Positions 44,811 through 53,228 of a DNA stretch of 64,000 nt are shown piece by piece. The DNA is from CAG-273 sp963929915 (lineage in GTDB: Bacteria > Bacillota > Clostridia > TANB77 > CAG-508). A program made the position numbers and the translations under genes. Location of the stretch: contig CAWVJY010000005.1 in NCBI GenBank assembly GCA_963929915.1, positions 182,646 to 246,645 of the forward strand. The letters are read 5' to 3'. The notes below the pieces were generated by a model. It made no database searches. It was not told where the DNA came from and was given only the letters and a program-made list of their open reading frames with translations. How positions within the stretch are numbered: the first letter of the stretch is position 1; every line of letters begins with the position of its first letter.

Positions 44811-44965
44811 CCAACGGAGACAGTCCTTTTGGGCTGAAAATCAGCTACTTGGGACGGTCCTTACAATTTAAAGTAATAGGAGTGTCCCTTTTGGTTGAAA
44901 ATTAACCAAAAAGGAACGTCCCTAATGGTCGAAAATCAGCCAAAAAGGAACGTCCCCGTTGGTCG
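44811..44965. repeat. GGGACGTTCC-family repeat element (copy 2), downstream of rnr
   Basis: Units GGACAGTCC, GGGACGGTCC, GTGTCCC and twice GGAACGTCCC, with TGGTTGAAAAT/CAGCCAAAAA spacers, in inverted arrangement. The unit at 44936-44960 forms the last codons (PTGTFLFG) and the stop of rnr. Related to the elements at 1214-1434 and 47009-47122. Confidence 0.7.
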
Positions 44966-46990
44966 AAAGTCAATTTCTCTTGTGTTTTTGTCTGCTCGAA
45001 TTACTTGAATGTGAATAGGCATTCCTATTTGATATTTTGTTTTTGTTTTTTCGCCTACTGCAGTTTTGGTTTTTTCGTCGAAAATAAAGTATTCATCACC
45101 TAAGTCTTCCCATCTGATTAAGCCTTCTACCGTGTTTTCTAATTCTACGAAAATTCCAAAAGAAGTAACGCTAGAAATAATACCATCAAATTCTTCTCCG
45201 ATTTTATCTTGCATAAATTCTGCTTTTTTCATATCTTCTGCTTCACGTTCTACTTTTTGTGCTATTTTTTCTGTTTCAGATGAACTTTGTGCATATTTTA
45301 TTGCTTGCTCGTTATATTTTTCTATTTCTTCAGGTTGTAATTGATAGTTGTTTTCTAAATATTTAGAAATGATTCTATGGATAAACAAGTCTGGGTATCT
45401 ACGAATTGGAGATGTAAAATGACAATAATATTTACTTGCAATTCCGAAATGTCCTTTGTTTTCTGCTTCATATTTTGCTACTTTTAAAGTGTGTAAAATT
45501 AAATTAGAAACTATTCTTTCTTCTTTTTTTCCTTGCACTTTTTCTAATACCTGTGCAAATGCTTTTGGATATATTTGTTCTTGTACAGGTTTAATTTTAT
45601 AACCCAAACTCCATAAAAATTGATTTAATTCTTTTACTTTATCTAAATCTGGCTCTTCATGTACACGATAAATAAATGGTGCCTCTAGCCAATAAAATTT
45701 TTCAGCAATGGTCTCATTTGCTGTTAGCATAAATTGTTCTATGATTTCGTTAGAAAAATAATGTTCATATTTTTGTACATCTACTGCAATTCCATTTTCA
45801 TTTAGAATAATTTTACTTTCTGGAATATCTAAATTTAAACTTCCTGCCATTTGTCTTCTTTGCTTTAAAATTCTTGCCAATTCTGCCATATTTAAAAAAT
45901 GTGTTACATAATTTTGACATTCTTTCAATAATTTTTCTTTTTGTTTTTTAGGTAAAATTTCTGTTGCATTTGTTTTTGGTTCATATTGATTTTCTGACAA
46001 ACTACCATTTTTTAATTTTTCAGGGCAATTTTTAGGTTCTATTGTATTTAAAATAGCCTGTACTTCTTTGTAGCTCATTCTTCTAGTAACATGAATCATA
46101 CTCTTTTTCACATCAGAAGATATCACTTTTCCGTGTGTGTCAATTTCCATAAGAACAGTAATCGCAAAACGGTCCTCTCCCTGATTTAGACTACAAATAC
46201 CATTTGATAGTTCCTTTGGTAGCATAGGAATGACTCTGTCTAACATATAGATGCTAGTTCCTCTTATAATAGCTTCTCTATCTAACAAAGAATTTTCCTT
46301 TACATAATAGCTAACATCTGCAATAGAAACATTTAATAAATAATTTCCGTTTTCTAATTTTTCTACTGCTACTGCATCATCCAAATCTTTAGCATCTTCG
46401 CCATCAATTGTAAAAATTTCTTTTTCTCTTAAATCTAAACGGTTTGGTATATCCTTTTTAGCAATTTCTTGCTTTAAAGATTTTGCTTCCTCTATTACTT
46501 TTTCTGGAAATTCATAAGATAAATTATATTCTTTGATAAGTGATAGCATGTCCACACCTGCTTGATTGATATGTCCAATAATTTCTATAATTTTTCCTTC
46601 TGCTGACTTATTACCTTGTGGATACTTTGTAATTTGTACTACTACTTTCTGATTATTTTTTGCCTTTTTACTATTTTTTTTAGAAACATAAATATCTGTA
46701 TTCATTTTCTTATCATTTGGCACAACAAAACCAAAGTTTTTACTTTTCTGAAAAGTTCCTACTATCGTGTCTCTACTATGAGATACTACTTTTACTATCT
46801 TTCCTTCTGGATTTTTATCTTCTCTACTTTGATTTTCTAGTAATTTTACAATTACTTCATCACCATCTATTGCATCTTTGGTATCCCCTCTAGATACATA
46901 GATTTCATTTTCCATATTTTCTATTTTAACAAAACCAAAACCTTTTTGATTTCCTCTAAAAATTCCTTTTAACTCTTTTTTCTTTTTCAT
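44936..46990 (-). CDS. rnr: Ribonuclease R
   Basis: 684 residues: cold-shock domains at the N-terminus (FRGNQKGFGFVKIEN), the RNB catalytic domain with TIDGEDAKDLDDAVAVE near 215 (catalytic aspartates), NGICSLNQGEDRFA and FTSPIRRYPDLFIHR, and a C-terminal S1 domain (GEEFDGIISSVTSFGIFVELE). RNase R degrades structured RNA and, with tmRNA and SmpB, stalled non-stop messages. The last eight residues are encoded by a repeat element. The usual Lys-rich C-terminal tail is absent, perhaps replaced by the repeat. secG precedes it, the common order secG-rnr-smpB. Confidence 0.96.
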   Translation of the reverse strand: MKKKKELKGIFRGNQKGFGFVKIENMENEIYVSRGDTKDAIDGDEVIVKLLENQSREDKNPEGKIVKVVSHSRDTIVGTFQKSKNFGFVVPNDKKMNTDIYVSKKNSKKAKNNQKVVVQITKYPQGNKSAEGKIIEIIGHINQAGVDMLSLIKEYNLSYEFPEKVIEEAKSLKQEIAKKDIPNRLDLREKEIFTIDGEDAKDLDDAVAVEKLENGNYLLNVSIADVSYYVKENSLLDREAIIRGTSIYMLDRVIPMLPKELSNGICSLNQGEDRFAITVLMEIDTHGKVISSDVKKSMIHVTRRMSYKEVQAILNTIEPKNCPEKLKNGSLSENQYEPKTNATEILPKKQKEKLLKECQNYVTHFLNMAELARILKQRRQMAGSLNLDIPESKIILNENGIAVDVQKYEHYFSNEIIEQFMLTANETIAEKFYWLEAPFIYRVHEEPDLDKVKELNQFLWSLGYKIKPVQEQIYPKAFAQVLEKVQGKKEERIVSNLILHTLKVAKYEAENKGHFGIASKYYCHFTSPIRRYPDLFIHRIISKYLENNYQLQPEEIEKYNEQAIKYAQSSSETEKIAQKVEREAEDMKKAEFMQDKIGEEFDGIISSVTSFGIFVELENTVEGLIRWEDLGDEYFIFDEKTKTAVGEKTKTKYQIGMPIHIQVIRADKNTREIDFRPTGTFLFG

Positions 46991-47008
46991 TCTCTCCTCT
47001 TTTCCTTT

Positions 47009-47122
47009 TCAGCCATTAGGGACGGTCCTTTTTGGTCAAAAATCAACCACTTGGGACAGTCCCGTTGGTCGTTAGCTGAAGTGTCCCAAGTGGCCCCTGT
47101 AGGGGCCACTGAGAACCGTCCC
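47009..47122. repeat. GGGACGTTCC-family repeat element (copy 3), upstream of rnr
   Basis: CAGCCATTAGGGACGGTCC, GGGACAGTCCC, GTGTCCCAAGTGG and GAACCGTCCCC, in opposite orientations, between secG and rnr. Thus rnr has one of these elements on each side. Confidence 0.65.
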
Positions 47123-47123
47123 C

Positions 47124-47152
47124 AAAAAAGAAAAGTGGCAATTTGCCACTTT
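47124..47152 (-). terminator. Terminator after secG
   Basis: AAAGTGGCA and TGCCACTTT form a 9-bp stem with a three-base loop, followed on the reverse strand by TTTTCTTTTTT. It separates secG from rnr. Confidence 0.8.
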
Positions 47153-47165
47153 CTTCTATTTTATT

Positions 47166-47414
47166 TTATACTAAATATAGGATACCTAAGGCAACTGCTA
47201 ATAATACAAACAAAATTCCTAAAATAATTGTCCATTTTTTTAGCTTACCTTCTTTGGTTCTTCCCTTATTTTGCTCATAAAAATTATTGGTAGAAGAACC
47301 TGTAATTGTTCCCGAAGCTCCTGATTTTTCTTTGTTTTGTATGGTTGCTAATATAATTAAGGCAATACATACAATGACATATATAACTAATACAATATAT
47401 TTTGCTATTTCCAT
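47166..47414 (-). CDS. secG: Preprotein translocase subunit SecG
   Basis: 82 residues: first transmembrane helix (about 4-24), the loop NKEKSGASGTITGSSTNNFYEQNKGRT, and the second helix near the C-terminus. SecG works with SecY (encoded at 53.2-54.6 kb) and SecE. I prefer the ATG at 47414 (MEIAKY); an earlier ATG eight codons upstream would add a hydrophilic stub without a better ribosome site. Confidence 0.9.
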   Translation of the reverse strand: MEIAKYIVLVIYVIVCIALIILATIQNKEKSGASGTITGSSTNNFYEQNKGRTKEGKLKKWTIILGILFVLLAVALGILYLV

Positions 47415-47521
47415 ATTTACTAATATTCCTTTCATCAAGGCACATGTTAAAGTTCTATTTTATGTTTTAAATATACTAATTGCCTTTATAGTAAGTTATT
47501 TTTATATTAGAGCAAATAAAA

Positions 47522-48046
47522 TTAAACTAGTTTTAGAATAACAACTTCTGCATTGTCCCCTCTTCTTGGTCCAACTTTAAGAATACTTGTATATCCTCCA
47601 ACTCTTCCTTCATATTTAGGAGCAATTTCATTAAATAATTTTGTTGTTAAATCTATATTGTTACCTTCGCTGTCTTTTACTTTATTTACCATCTTCATCA
47701 TTTTTCTTCTAGCATTTAATCTAGATGGCATATCTTTTTGTCTTTTTTCTGTAGTTGTTTCTTTTACTACTTTTAAATATTCTTTACCATTTTTGCTTTT
47801 TGCAAGTTCGGTTACTTTATTTCCCTTGCTATCTAGTTTTGCTTTAGAAACTTTTACATCTACCATAGTATAATTATCTTTTTCTTTTACTGCTAAAGAA
47901 ATTAAACTATCTACAATTGCTTTTACTTCTTTTGCTCGGCTTTCAGTTGTTTCGATTTTTTCATGTAAAATAAGGTCAGTTGTTAAAGTTTTAAGCATTG
48001 CTAATCTAATATCGGTTGGTCTACCTAATTTTCTATCTGTTGCCAC
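47522..48046 (-). CDS. rplQ: 50S ribosomal protein L17
   Basis: 174 residues, longer than the usual 113-130 because of an insertion of about 50 residues (VDVKVSKAKLDSKGNKVTE and following) between the LVSLAVK-type segment and the conserved C-terminal part. RKLGRPTDIRLAMLKTLTTDLILHEKIETT opens it, and GGYTSILKVGPRRGDNAEVVILKLV closes it. Last gene of the long ribosomal operon. Confidence 0.95.
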   Translation of the reverse strand: MATDRKLGRPTDIRLAMLKTLTTDLILHEKIETTESRAKEVKAIVDSLISLAVKEKDNYTMVDVKVSKAKLDSKGNKVTELAKSKNGKEYLKVVKETTTEKRQKDMPSRLNARRKMMKMVNKVKDSEGNNIDLTTKLFNEIAPKYEGRVGGYTSILKVGPRRGDNAEVVILKLV

Positions 48047-48077
48047 AGCTTATTTTCCCTCCTTAATCTTTCTAATC

Positions 48078-49025
48078 TTATTCTTCTTCTTTGGCAAAGT
48101 CTAAACCTAGAGAATGTAATTTATTTGTTACTTCATCTAAAGATTTTTTACCAAGATTTCTTACTTTCATCATGTCTGCTTCTGTTTTATTGGTTAAGTC
48201 TTCTACTGTTGAAATTCCTGCTCTTTTTAAGCAATTGAATGATCTTACAGATAACTCCAAATCTTCTATTGACATTTCAAGTACTTTTTCTTTCTTAGAT
48301 TCTTCTTTTTCTACCATTACTTGTGTGTTTTTAGTAGCTTCTGATAAATCTATAAATAATTCTAAATGTCCTGTCATTACTTTTGCAGCTAAGCTTAGTG
48401 CTTCGTCTGGAGTTAAACCTCCATTGGTCCAAACTTCGATTGTTAGTTTGTCATAATCTACCATTTGTCCTACTCTAGTATTTTCTACTGCATAGTTTAC
48501 TTTTTTAACAGGTGTATAAATAGAATCAATTGGTAGTACTCCTAAAGCTTGTTCAGGCTTTTTATTTTTTTCTGCAGTATTATAACCTCTACCCATATTG
48601 CTAGTTAATTCCATTACTAAATGTCCACCTTCTGCTACTGTTGCAATATGTAAATCTGGGTTTAAAATTTCTACAGTTCCGTCTGTAACAATATCTCCAG
48701 CTTTTAATTCTCCTGGACCTTTAAAGTCTACCCTTAAGATTTTTTCTTCATTTTTGTCTTGTTTTAAGCTAACACTTTTTAAATTAATAATAATTTCTGG
48801 AACATCTTCTACTACATTTTGAATGGTAGAAAATTCATGTAATACTCCATCAATTTTTACGCTAGTAATTGCACTTCCTGGAAGAGAAGATAATAAAATT
48901 CTTCTTAGAGAATTTCCAATGGTTACTCCATATCCTCTTTCCAATGGTTCACATACAAATTTAGCATAATGTTTATCTGCATCCATTTCTAAGCATTTAA
49001 TATTTGGCTTTTCAAATTCTATCAT
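48078..49025 (-). CDS. rpoA: RNA polymerase alpha subunit
   Basis: 315 residues: N-terminal assembly domain (ERGYGVTIGNSLRRILLSSLPGSAI), linker of Lys/Glu, and the C-terminal DNA/activator-binding domain (LELSVRSFNCLKRAGISTVEDL, MKVRNLGKKSLDEVTNKLHSLG). Flanked by rpsD and rplQ as in nearly all Firmicutes. Confidence 0.98.
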   Translation of the reverse strand: MIEFEKPNIKCLEMDADKHYAKFVCEPLERGYGVTIGNSLRRILLSSLPGSAITSVKIDGVLHEFSTIQNVVEDVPEIIINLKSVSLKQDKNEEKILRVDFKGPGELKAGDIVTDGTVEILNPDLHIATVAEGGHLVMELTSNMGRGYNTAEKNKKPEQALGVLPIDSIYTPVKKVNYAVENTRVGQMVDYDKLTIEVWTNGGLTPDEALSLAAKVMTGHLELFIDLSEATKNTQVMVEKEESKKEKVLEMSIEDLELSVRSFNCLKRAGISTVEDLTNKTEADMMKVRNLGKKSLDEVTNKLHSLGLDFAKEEE

Positions 49026-49177
49026 TATTTACCTCCTAATTTTTAGAAGTTAGAGACTGGTAGTTAAATATGATTTTACTCTTTTTAACTTTCACCCTAC
49101 TTCATCTTTATTTCATGTTAAAATTTATGTTTTTTTATAAATAAATTTATTACATTCTATATTCTAACTTCTAGTTA

Positions 49178-49804
49178 TTATTTAGAGTAAAGCTCTACTA
49201 TTAAATGTTCTTCAACTGGAAGATCAACGTCTTCTCTAACTGGTAATCTTACAATTTTTCCAGTTAAGCTTTTAGCATCTTTTTCTAGCCATTCTGGCAC
49301 TGGTCTTGCTGCATTTTCTTCAACATTTAATTTGATAACGCCATTGTCTTTTCTAGTTTCTCTAACAGTAATAATATCCCCTGCTTTTATTAAATAAGAT
49401 GGTATATCTACTTTTTTACCATTTACTGCAAATGCTCCATGGGTAACTAACATTCTTGCTTGTGCTCTGGAAGTTCCATAGCCTAAACGATAAATAACAT
49501 TATCTAATCTTGACTCTAGAATTTGTAATAATACATCACCTGTTTTTCCTTTTGTAGCAGATGCCATATCAAAATATTTTCTAAATTGTTTTTCACTTAC
49601 GCCATAAAAAGCTTTTGTTTTTTGTTTTTCTCTTAACTGAGTACCATACTCAGAAAGTTTCTTTCTTTTTTGACCATTTTGTCCTGGGGCATAATTTCTT
49701 CTAGAAATACTGCATTTATCTGTATAACATCTTGATCCTTTTAAGAACAATTTTTGTCCTTCTCTACGACAAATACGACATTGTTCGTCTTTATATCTTG
49801 CCAT
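49178..49804 (-). CDS. rpsD: 30S ribosomal protein S4
   Basis: 208 residues. CRICRREGQKLFLKGSRC gives the zinc-type N-terminal Cys cluster, and LESRLDNVIYRLGYGTSRAQARMLVTHGAF is the S4 RNA-binding core. S4 nucleates 30S assembly and often autoregulates its operon; no clear leader structure was seen in the 150 bases before rpoA. Confidence 0.97.
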   Translation of the reverse strand: MARYKDEQCRICRREGQKLFLKGSRCYTDKCSISRRNYAPGQNGQKRKKLSEYGTQLREKQKTKAFYGVSEKQFRKYFDMASATKGKTGDVLLQILESRLDNVIYRLGYGTSRAQARMLVTHGAFAVNGKKVDIPSYLIKAGDIITVRETRKDNGVIKLNVEENAARPVPEWLEKDAKSLTGKIVRLPVREDVDLPVEEHLIVELYSK

Positions 49805-49830
49805 TTTTCTTTTTCACCTTTCTTTCTATT

Positions 49831-50232
49831 CTATACTCTTCTTCTTTTTGGTGGTCTACAACCATTATGTGGTATTGGAGTAACATCTTTAATAGAGCTA
49901 ATTTCCAAACCGGCTGATTGTAATGACCTAATTGCTGCTTCACGACCAGAACCTGGTCCTTTTACAAAAACTTCTACTGTTTTTAGTCCATGTTCCATTG
50001 CTGCTTTTGCTGCAGTTTCTGCTGCTTCTCCAGCTGCAAATGGTGTACTTTTTCTAGAACCTTTAAATCCAAGTTCTCCTGCACTTGCCCAAGAAAGTGT
50101 ATTTCCTTGAACATCTGTGATTGTAACAATTGTATTATTAAAACTAGAATGAATATGAGCCATTCCTTTTTCAATATTTTTTCTATCTCTTCTTCTAGTA
50201 ACTGTTTTTTTCGTTACATTTTTTGTTGCCAT
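49831..50232 (-). CDS. rpsK: 30S ribosomal protein S11
   Basis: 133 residues with GMAHIHSSFNNTIVTITDVQGN and the C-terminal TPIPHNGCRPPKRRRV, invariant in S11. The start MATKNVTKKTVTRRR follows a GGAGGGA ribosome site. Confidence 0.98.
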   Translation of the reverse strand: MATKNVTKKTVTRRRDRKNIEKGMAHIHSSFNNTIVTITDVQGNTLSWASAGELGFKGSRKSTPFAAGEAAETAAKAAMEHGLKTVEVFVKGPGSGREAAIRSLQSAGLEISSIKDVTPIPHNGCRPPKRRRV

Positions 50233-50285
50233 TTTTTCTTATTCCCTCCTCATTCTTTCTGGCTTTACTATTTTATAGAATTAAT

Positions 50286-50395
50286 CAAAAGCAAGTAGTG
50301 CTAAGAAAGCTAGCTAAAATTTTTGAGATGATACGAGTTGTATATCGAAAAAATTTTATGCGACGCTTGACAACGCAATACGCAGCTTTTCATTA
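50286..50395. repeat. r-operon intergenic repeat, copy 1 (rpsK-rpsM)
   Basis: About 110 bases beginning GCAAGTAGTGCTAAGAAAGC, with GAGATGATACGAGTTGTATATCGAAAAAATTTT in the middle and GACAACGCAATACGCAGCTTTT at the end. The same pattern recurs at 56044-56155, 57232-57345, 58492-58602 and, inverted, 62192-62300. The outer and inner parts can pair, giving a long imperfect hairpin. Confidence 0.7.
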
Positions 50396-50401
50396 ATTCG
50401 G

Positions 50402-50770
50402 TTAGGCTTTTTTGCTCTTACTAACTAACTTCCTAGGACCCTTTCTTGTACGAGCATTGGTTTTTGTTCTTTGTCCTCTAACTGGAAGACCTCTTCTATG
50501 TCTCATACCTCTATAGCATCCAATTTCGGTTAGTCTTTTAATATTTAGAGCAACTTCTCTACGTAAGTCACCTTCTACTGTATAACCTTCCATTGCATTT
50601 CTAATTGCTTGTACTTGGTCATCAGTTAAGTCTTTTACTCTAATGTCTGGGTTAACATTTGCCTTTGCTAATATTTTTTGAGAGCTTGTTAATCCAATAC
50701 CATAGATATAAGTTAAACCAATTTCTATTCTTTTTTCTCTAGGTAAATCAACTCCTGCTATACGAGCCAT
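50402..50770 (-). CDS. rpsM: 30S ribosomal protein S13
   Basis: 122 residues from ATG 50770 (MARIAGVDLPREKRIEIGLTYIYG); a slightly longer in-frame start (MEVQRK) coincides with the GGAGGTGCAAAG ribosome site and is rejected. The C-terminus RGLPVRGQRTKTNARTRKGP is conserved. S13 contacts the ribosomal subunit bridge. Confidence 0.97.
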   Translation of the reverse strand: MARIAGVDLPREKRIEIGLTYIYGIGLTSSQKILAKANVNPDIRVKDLTDDQVQAIRNAMEGYTVEGDLRREVALNIKRLTEIGCYRGMRHRRGLPVRGQRTKTNARTRKGPRKLVSKSKKA

Positions 50771-50988
50771 TTTTCTTTGCACCTCCATAGTTTTTATTTT
50801 GCTATTTATTTTGTTTTTAAGTTAATGTTATCTACTACCATTATTGGTGAAATGCATTGGTTTATCATAACCAATCAATAATATTCATAGACATATATAT
50901 AAACACAAATCTTAAAAATGTTTAAGAAAACAAACCGTTTTCTTACAGCCGCTATTTTCAATGACTTGTGTTATATGCTTGTTTTAAA

Positions 50989-51102
50989 TTACCCTTGTCT
51001 TTGTTTGTGTTTTGGGTTTTCGCAAATTACTCTAATAACCCCTTTTCTTTTAATAACTTTGCATTTTTCGCACATAGGCTTTACTGATGGTCTTACTTTC
51101 AT
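50989..51102 (-). CDS. rpmJ: 50S ribosomal protein L36
   Basis: 37 residues, MKVRPSVKPMCEKCKVIKRK and then GVIRVICENPKHKQRQG. The Cys-Cys-Cys-His zinc set of the C+ type is complete. It is preceded by an AGAGGTG ribosome site and lies between infA and rpsM, the usual place. Confidence 0.97.
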   Translation of the reverse strand: MKVRPSVKPMCEKCKVIKRKGVIRVICENPKHKQRQG

Positions 51103-51137
51103 TTTTTTCACCTCTTCTTTTAGCATACTATTTTTTA

Positions 51138-51368
51138 TTATTTTGCTCTCCATGTGATACGACCTTTGGTTAAATCATATGGTGATAATTCTACTTTTAC
51201 TTTATCTCCTGGAAGAATTTTAATATAATTCATTCTCAATTTTCCAGAAATATGAGCTAAAATTTGATGTCCATTTTCTAATTCTACTTTAAAATTGGTA
51301 TTTGGTAATGCTTCTACAACAGTACCTTCTACTTCTATAACATCCTCTTTTGACATAATTTCCTCCAT
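51138..51368 (-). CDS. infA: Translation initiation factor IF-1
   Basis: 76 residues, an S1-like OB fold with MSKEDVIEVEGTVVEALPNT and then FKVELENGHQILAHISGKLRMNYIKILPGDKV. The true start is probably the ATG at MSKED (four codons into the longest frame), after a GGAGG-like site. IF-1 binds the A site during initiation. Confidence 0.96.
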   Translation of the reverse strand: MEEIMSKEDVIEVEGTVVEALPNTNFKVELENGHQILAHISGKLRMNYIKILPGDKVKVELSPYDLTKGRITWRAK

Positions 51369-51516
51369 AAAACTTTTGAATTTTTCTTTATTTCATTTAA
51401 TATCTAATATTTTGATTTGCTTTTTTAGTTTTTCTGTAATTTTATTTTGCTTTTAAAATTTAGAAAAATTCAATTGTGCTACTTAGGCACAATATCTAAT
51501 ATAGTATACCTTATTT

Positions 51517-52287
51517 TTACAATAATGTCAATATTTTTGGCTCTTTTTCTGTAATTAAAATTGTATTTTCATAATGAGCTGCTAAAGAACCATCTTCTGT
51601 TACTATGGTCCATCCATCATCTAAAACACAAATATTAGGTTTTCCTGCCATAACCATAGGCTCTACTGCTAGAGTCATGCCAGGTTCTAGTCGTATTCCT
51701 TTTCCTGCTTTTCCATAGTTTGGAATTCCAGGATCTTCATGCATTTCTTCACCAATACCATGTCCTTGAAACTCTCTTACTACATTATATCCATTTTTTT
51801 CTACAAATTCTCCAATAGCATGAGAAATGTCACCAATACGATTTCCTTTTATTGCATATTGAATTCCTTCAAAAAAAGCTTGTTTTGTAATATCTACTAA
51901 TCTTTGCTTTTCTTTGCTTGCTTCTCCTACAATAAAAGTTCTTGCAGCATCTCCATGAAATCCATTTTTATATACTACTAAGTCAATGCTTACCACATCT
52001 CCATCACGGATAACCACTTTGTTAGATGGAATTCCATGAATAACTTCATCATTAATAGAAACACACAAAGTTCCTGGGAAAGCAGGTACTCCCTTTTCTC
52101 CACTTGGATATCCTTTTTGTGCTGGTATTGCATCATATTGTCTAATAATTTTTTCTGCAAAATGGTCTAAATCCATTGTAGTAAGGCCTGGTCTTATATA
52201 TTTTTCAAGTTCTTGATAAACAATGGCAGTAATTTTGCATGCCTCTTCCATTTTTTCTATTTCTTTTTGTGATTTAATTGTTACCAA
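51517..52287 (-). CDS. map: Methionine aminopeptidase
   Basis: 256 residues, type I MetAP without the N-terminal extension. Metal ligands are visible in DVVSIDLVVYKNGFHGDAARTF, GHGIGEEMHEDPGIPNYG and EPMVMAGKPNICVLDDGWTIVTEDGSLAAHYENT. It removes the initiator Met after Def. GRPGL-TTMDLDHFAEK opens the fold. It lies between adk and infA as usual. Confidence 0.97.
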   Translation of the reverse strand: MVTIKSQKEIEKMEEACKITAIVYQELEKYIRPGLTTMDLDHFAEKIIRQYDAIPAQKGYPSGEKGVPAFPGTLCVSINDEVIHGIPSNKVVIRDGDVVSIDLVVYKNGFHGDAARTFIVGEASKEKQRLVDITKQAFFEGIQYAIKGNRIGDISHAIGEFVEKNGYNVVREFQGHGIGEEMHEDPGIPNYGKAGKGIRLEPGMTLAVEPMVMAGKPNICVLDDGWTIVTEDGSLAAHYENTILITEKEPKILTLL

Positions 52288-52343
52288 TTTTCTTACTTCC
52301 TTTTTTATTTTCCTATTTTGTAATTTATATTTTTAATTTATAA

Positions 52344-52462
52344 TGTCATATATTTCTTTTTAAGTACTTCTAAAGGTTGGGACCGACAAGCTACAAACTG
52401 TTAAACGAAGTTTTTACAGTTTGTTCATAGTTTTTGGATGTAATAAAAAGAAATACATAACA
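52344..52462. repeat. Long imperfect hairpin between map and adk
   Basis: An outer arm (ATGTCATATATTTCTTTTTA) can pair with TAAAAAGAAATACATAACAT, and an inner 9-bp stem ACAAACTGT/ACAGTTTGT lies at 52393-52424. It might be a regulatory leader or a repeat element; nothing else is in 52288-52485. Confidence 0.5.
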
Positions 52463-52485
52463 TTTATTTTAATGAATTATAATAA

Positions 52486-53157
52486 TTAATCCCTCATAAG
52501 TTCCAAAATCTTATTTACTACTTGTTCAGAAGCATTTTCTGCAGTTGGATCTTCTGGCTCAATGGAAACAAGTACTCCTTTTTCTTGATAATAAGAAATA
52601 AGGTCTTTTGAATTGTTTCTATATACCTCTAATCTGTTTTGAATTGTCTCTCTATTGTCATCTGTTCTGGTAACTAATGCAGAACCACAAATATCACAAA
52701 TTCCTTCTACCTTTGGTGGTTTAAATTTTGTATTATAAATTGCTCCACATTCTTTATTAGAACAAGTTGCTCTATGTAAAATTCTATCAATAATAACATC
52801 ATCTGATATAATTAATTCTGGTACAATATCTACTTTTTTTGCTTGCTTTTCTAATATTTCGTCTAATGCTTTAGCTTGTTCCAAAGTTCTTGGAAAGCCA
52901 TCTAAAATAACACCATTTTGGGCATCTTCCCAAGTTAGCCTATCTTCTACAATATGAATAGTTACTTCATCTGGAACAAGTTGTCCTTTGGAAATATAGC
53001 TGTTTGCCAATTTTCCAAGCTCTGTATCTTTTTTTATTTGTTCACGAAACATATCTCCTGTTGAAATATGTGGTAAATTTGTTTTTTTTGCTAATATCTT
53101 AGCGGTAGTTCCTTTCCCGCTTCCTGGAGCCCCTAACATAACAATATACATTTTTAG
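52486..53157 (-). CDS. adk: Adenylate kinase
   Basis: About 223 residues from ATG 53151-53157 (MYIVMLGAPGSGKGTTAK); the P-loop, GFPRTLEQAKAL and the LID zinc site (CSNKECGAIYN ... GICDICGS, four Cys) are all present. An earlier start (MLWKGELK) lies over the GGGAGAAC ribosome site and is rejected. It balances ATP, ADP and AMP. Confidence 0.96.
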   Translation of the reverse strand, partial: LKMYIVMLGAPGSGKGTTAKILAKKTNLPHISTGDMFREQIKKDTELGKLANSYISKGQLVPDEVTIHIVEDRLTWEDAQNGVILDGFPRTLEQAKALDEILEKQAKKVDIVPELIISDDVIIDRILHRATCSNKECGAIYNTKFKPPKVEGICDICGSALVTRTDDNRETIQNRLEVYRNNSKDLISYYQEKGVLVSIEPEDPTAENASEQVVNKILELMRD

Positions 53158-53228
53158 TTCTCCCTTCCATAGCATTTTGGACGAACTAGTAAATTTACTG
53201 TCCGTCCGAATTTGCTTATTTTTTTTAT

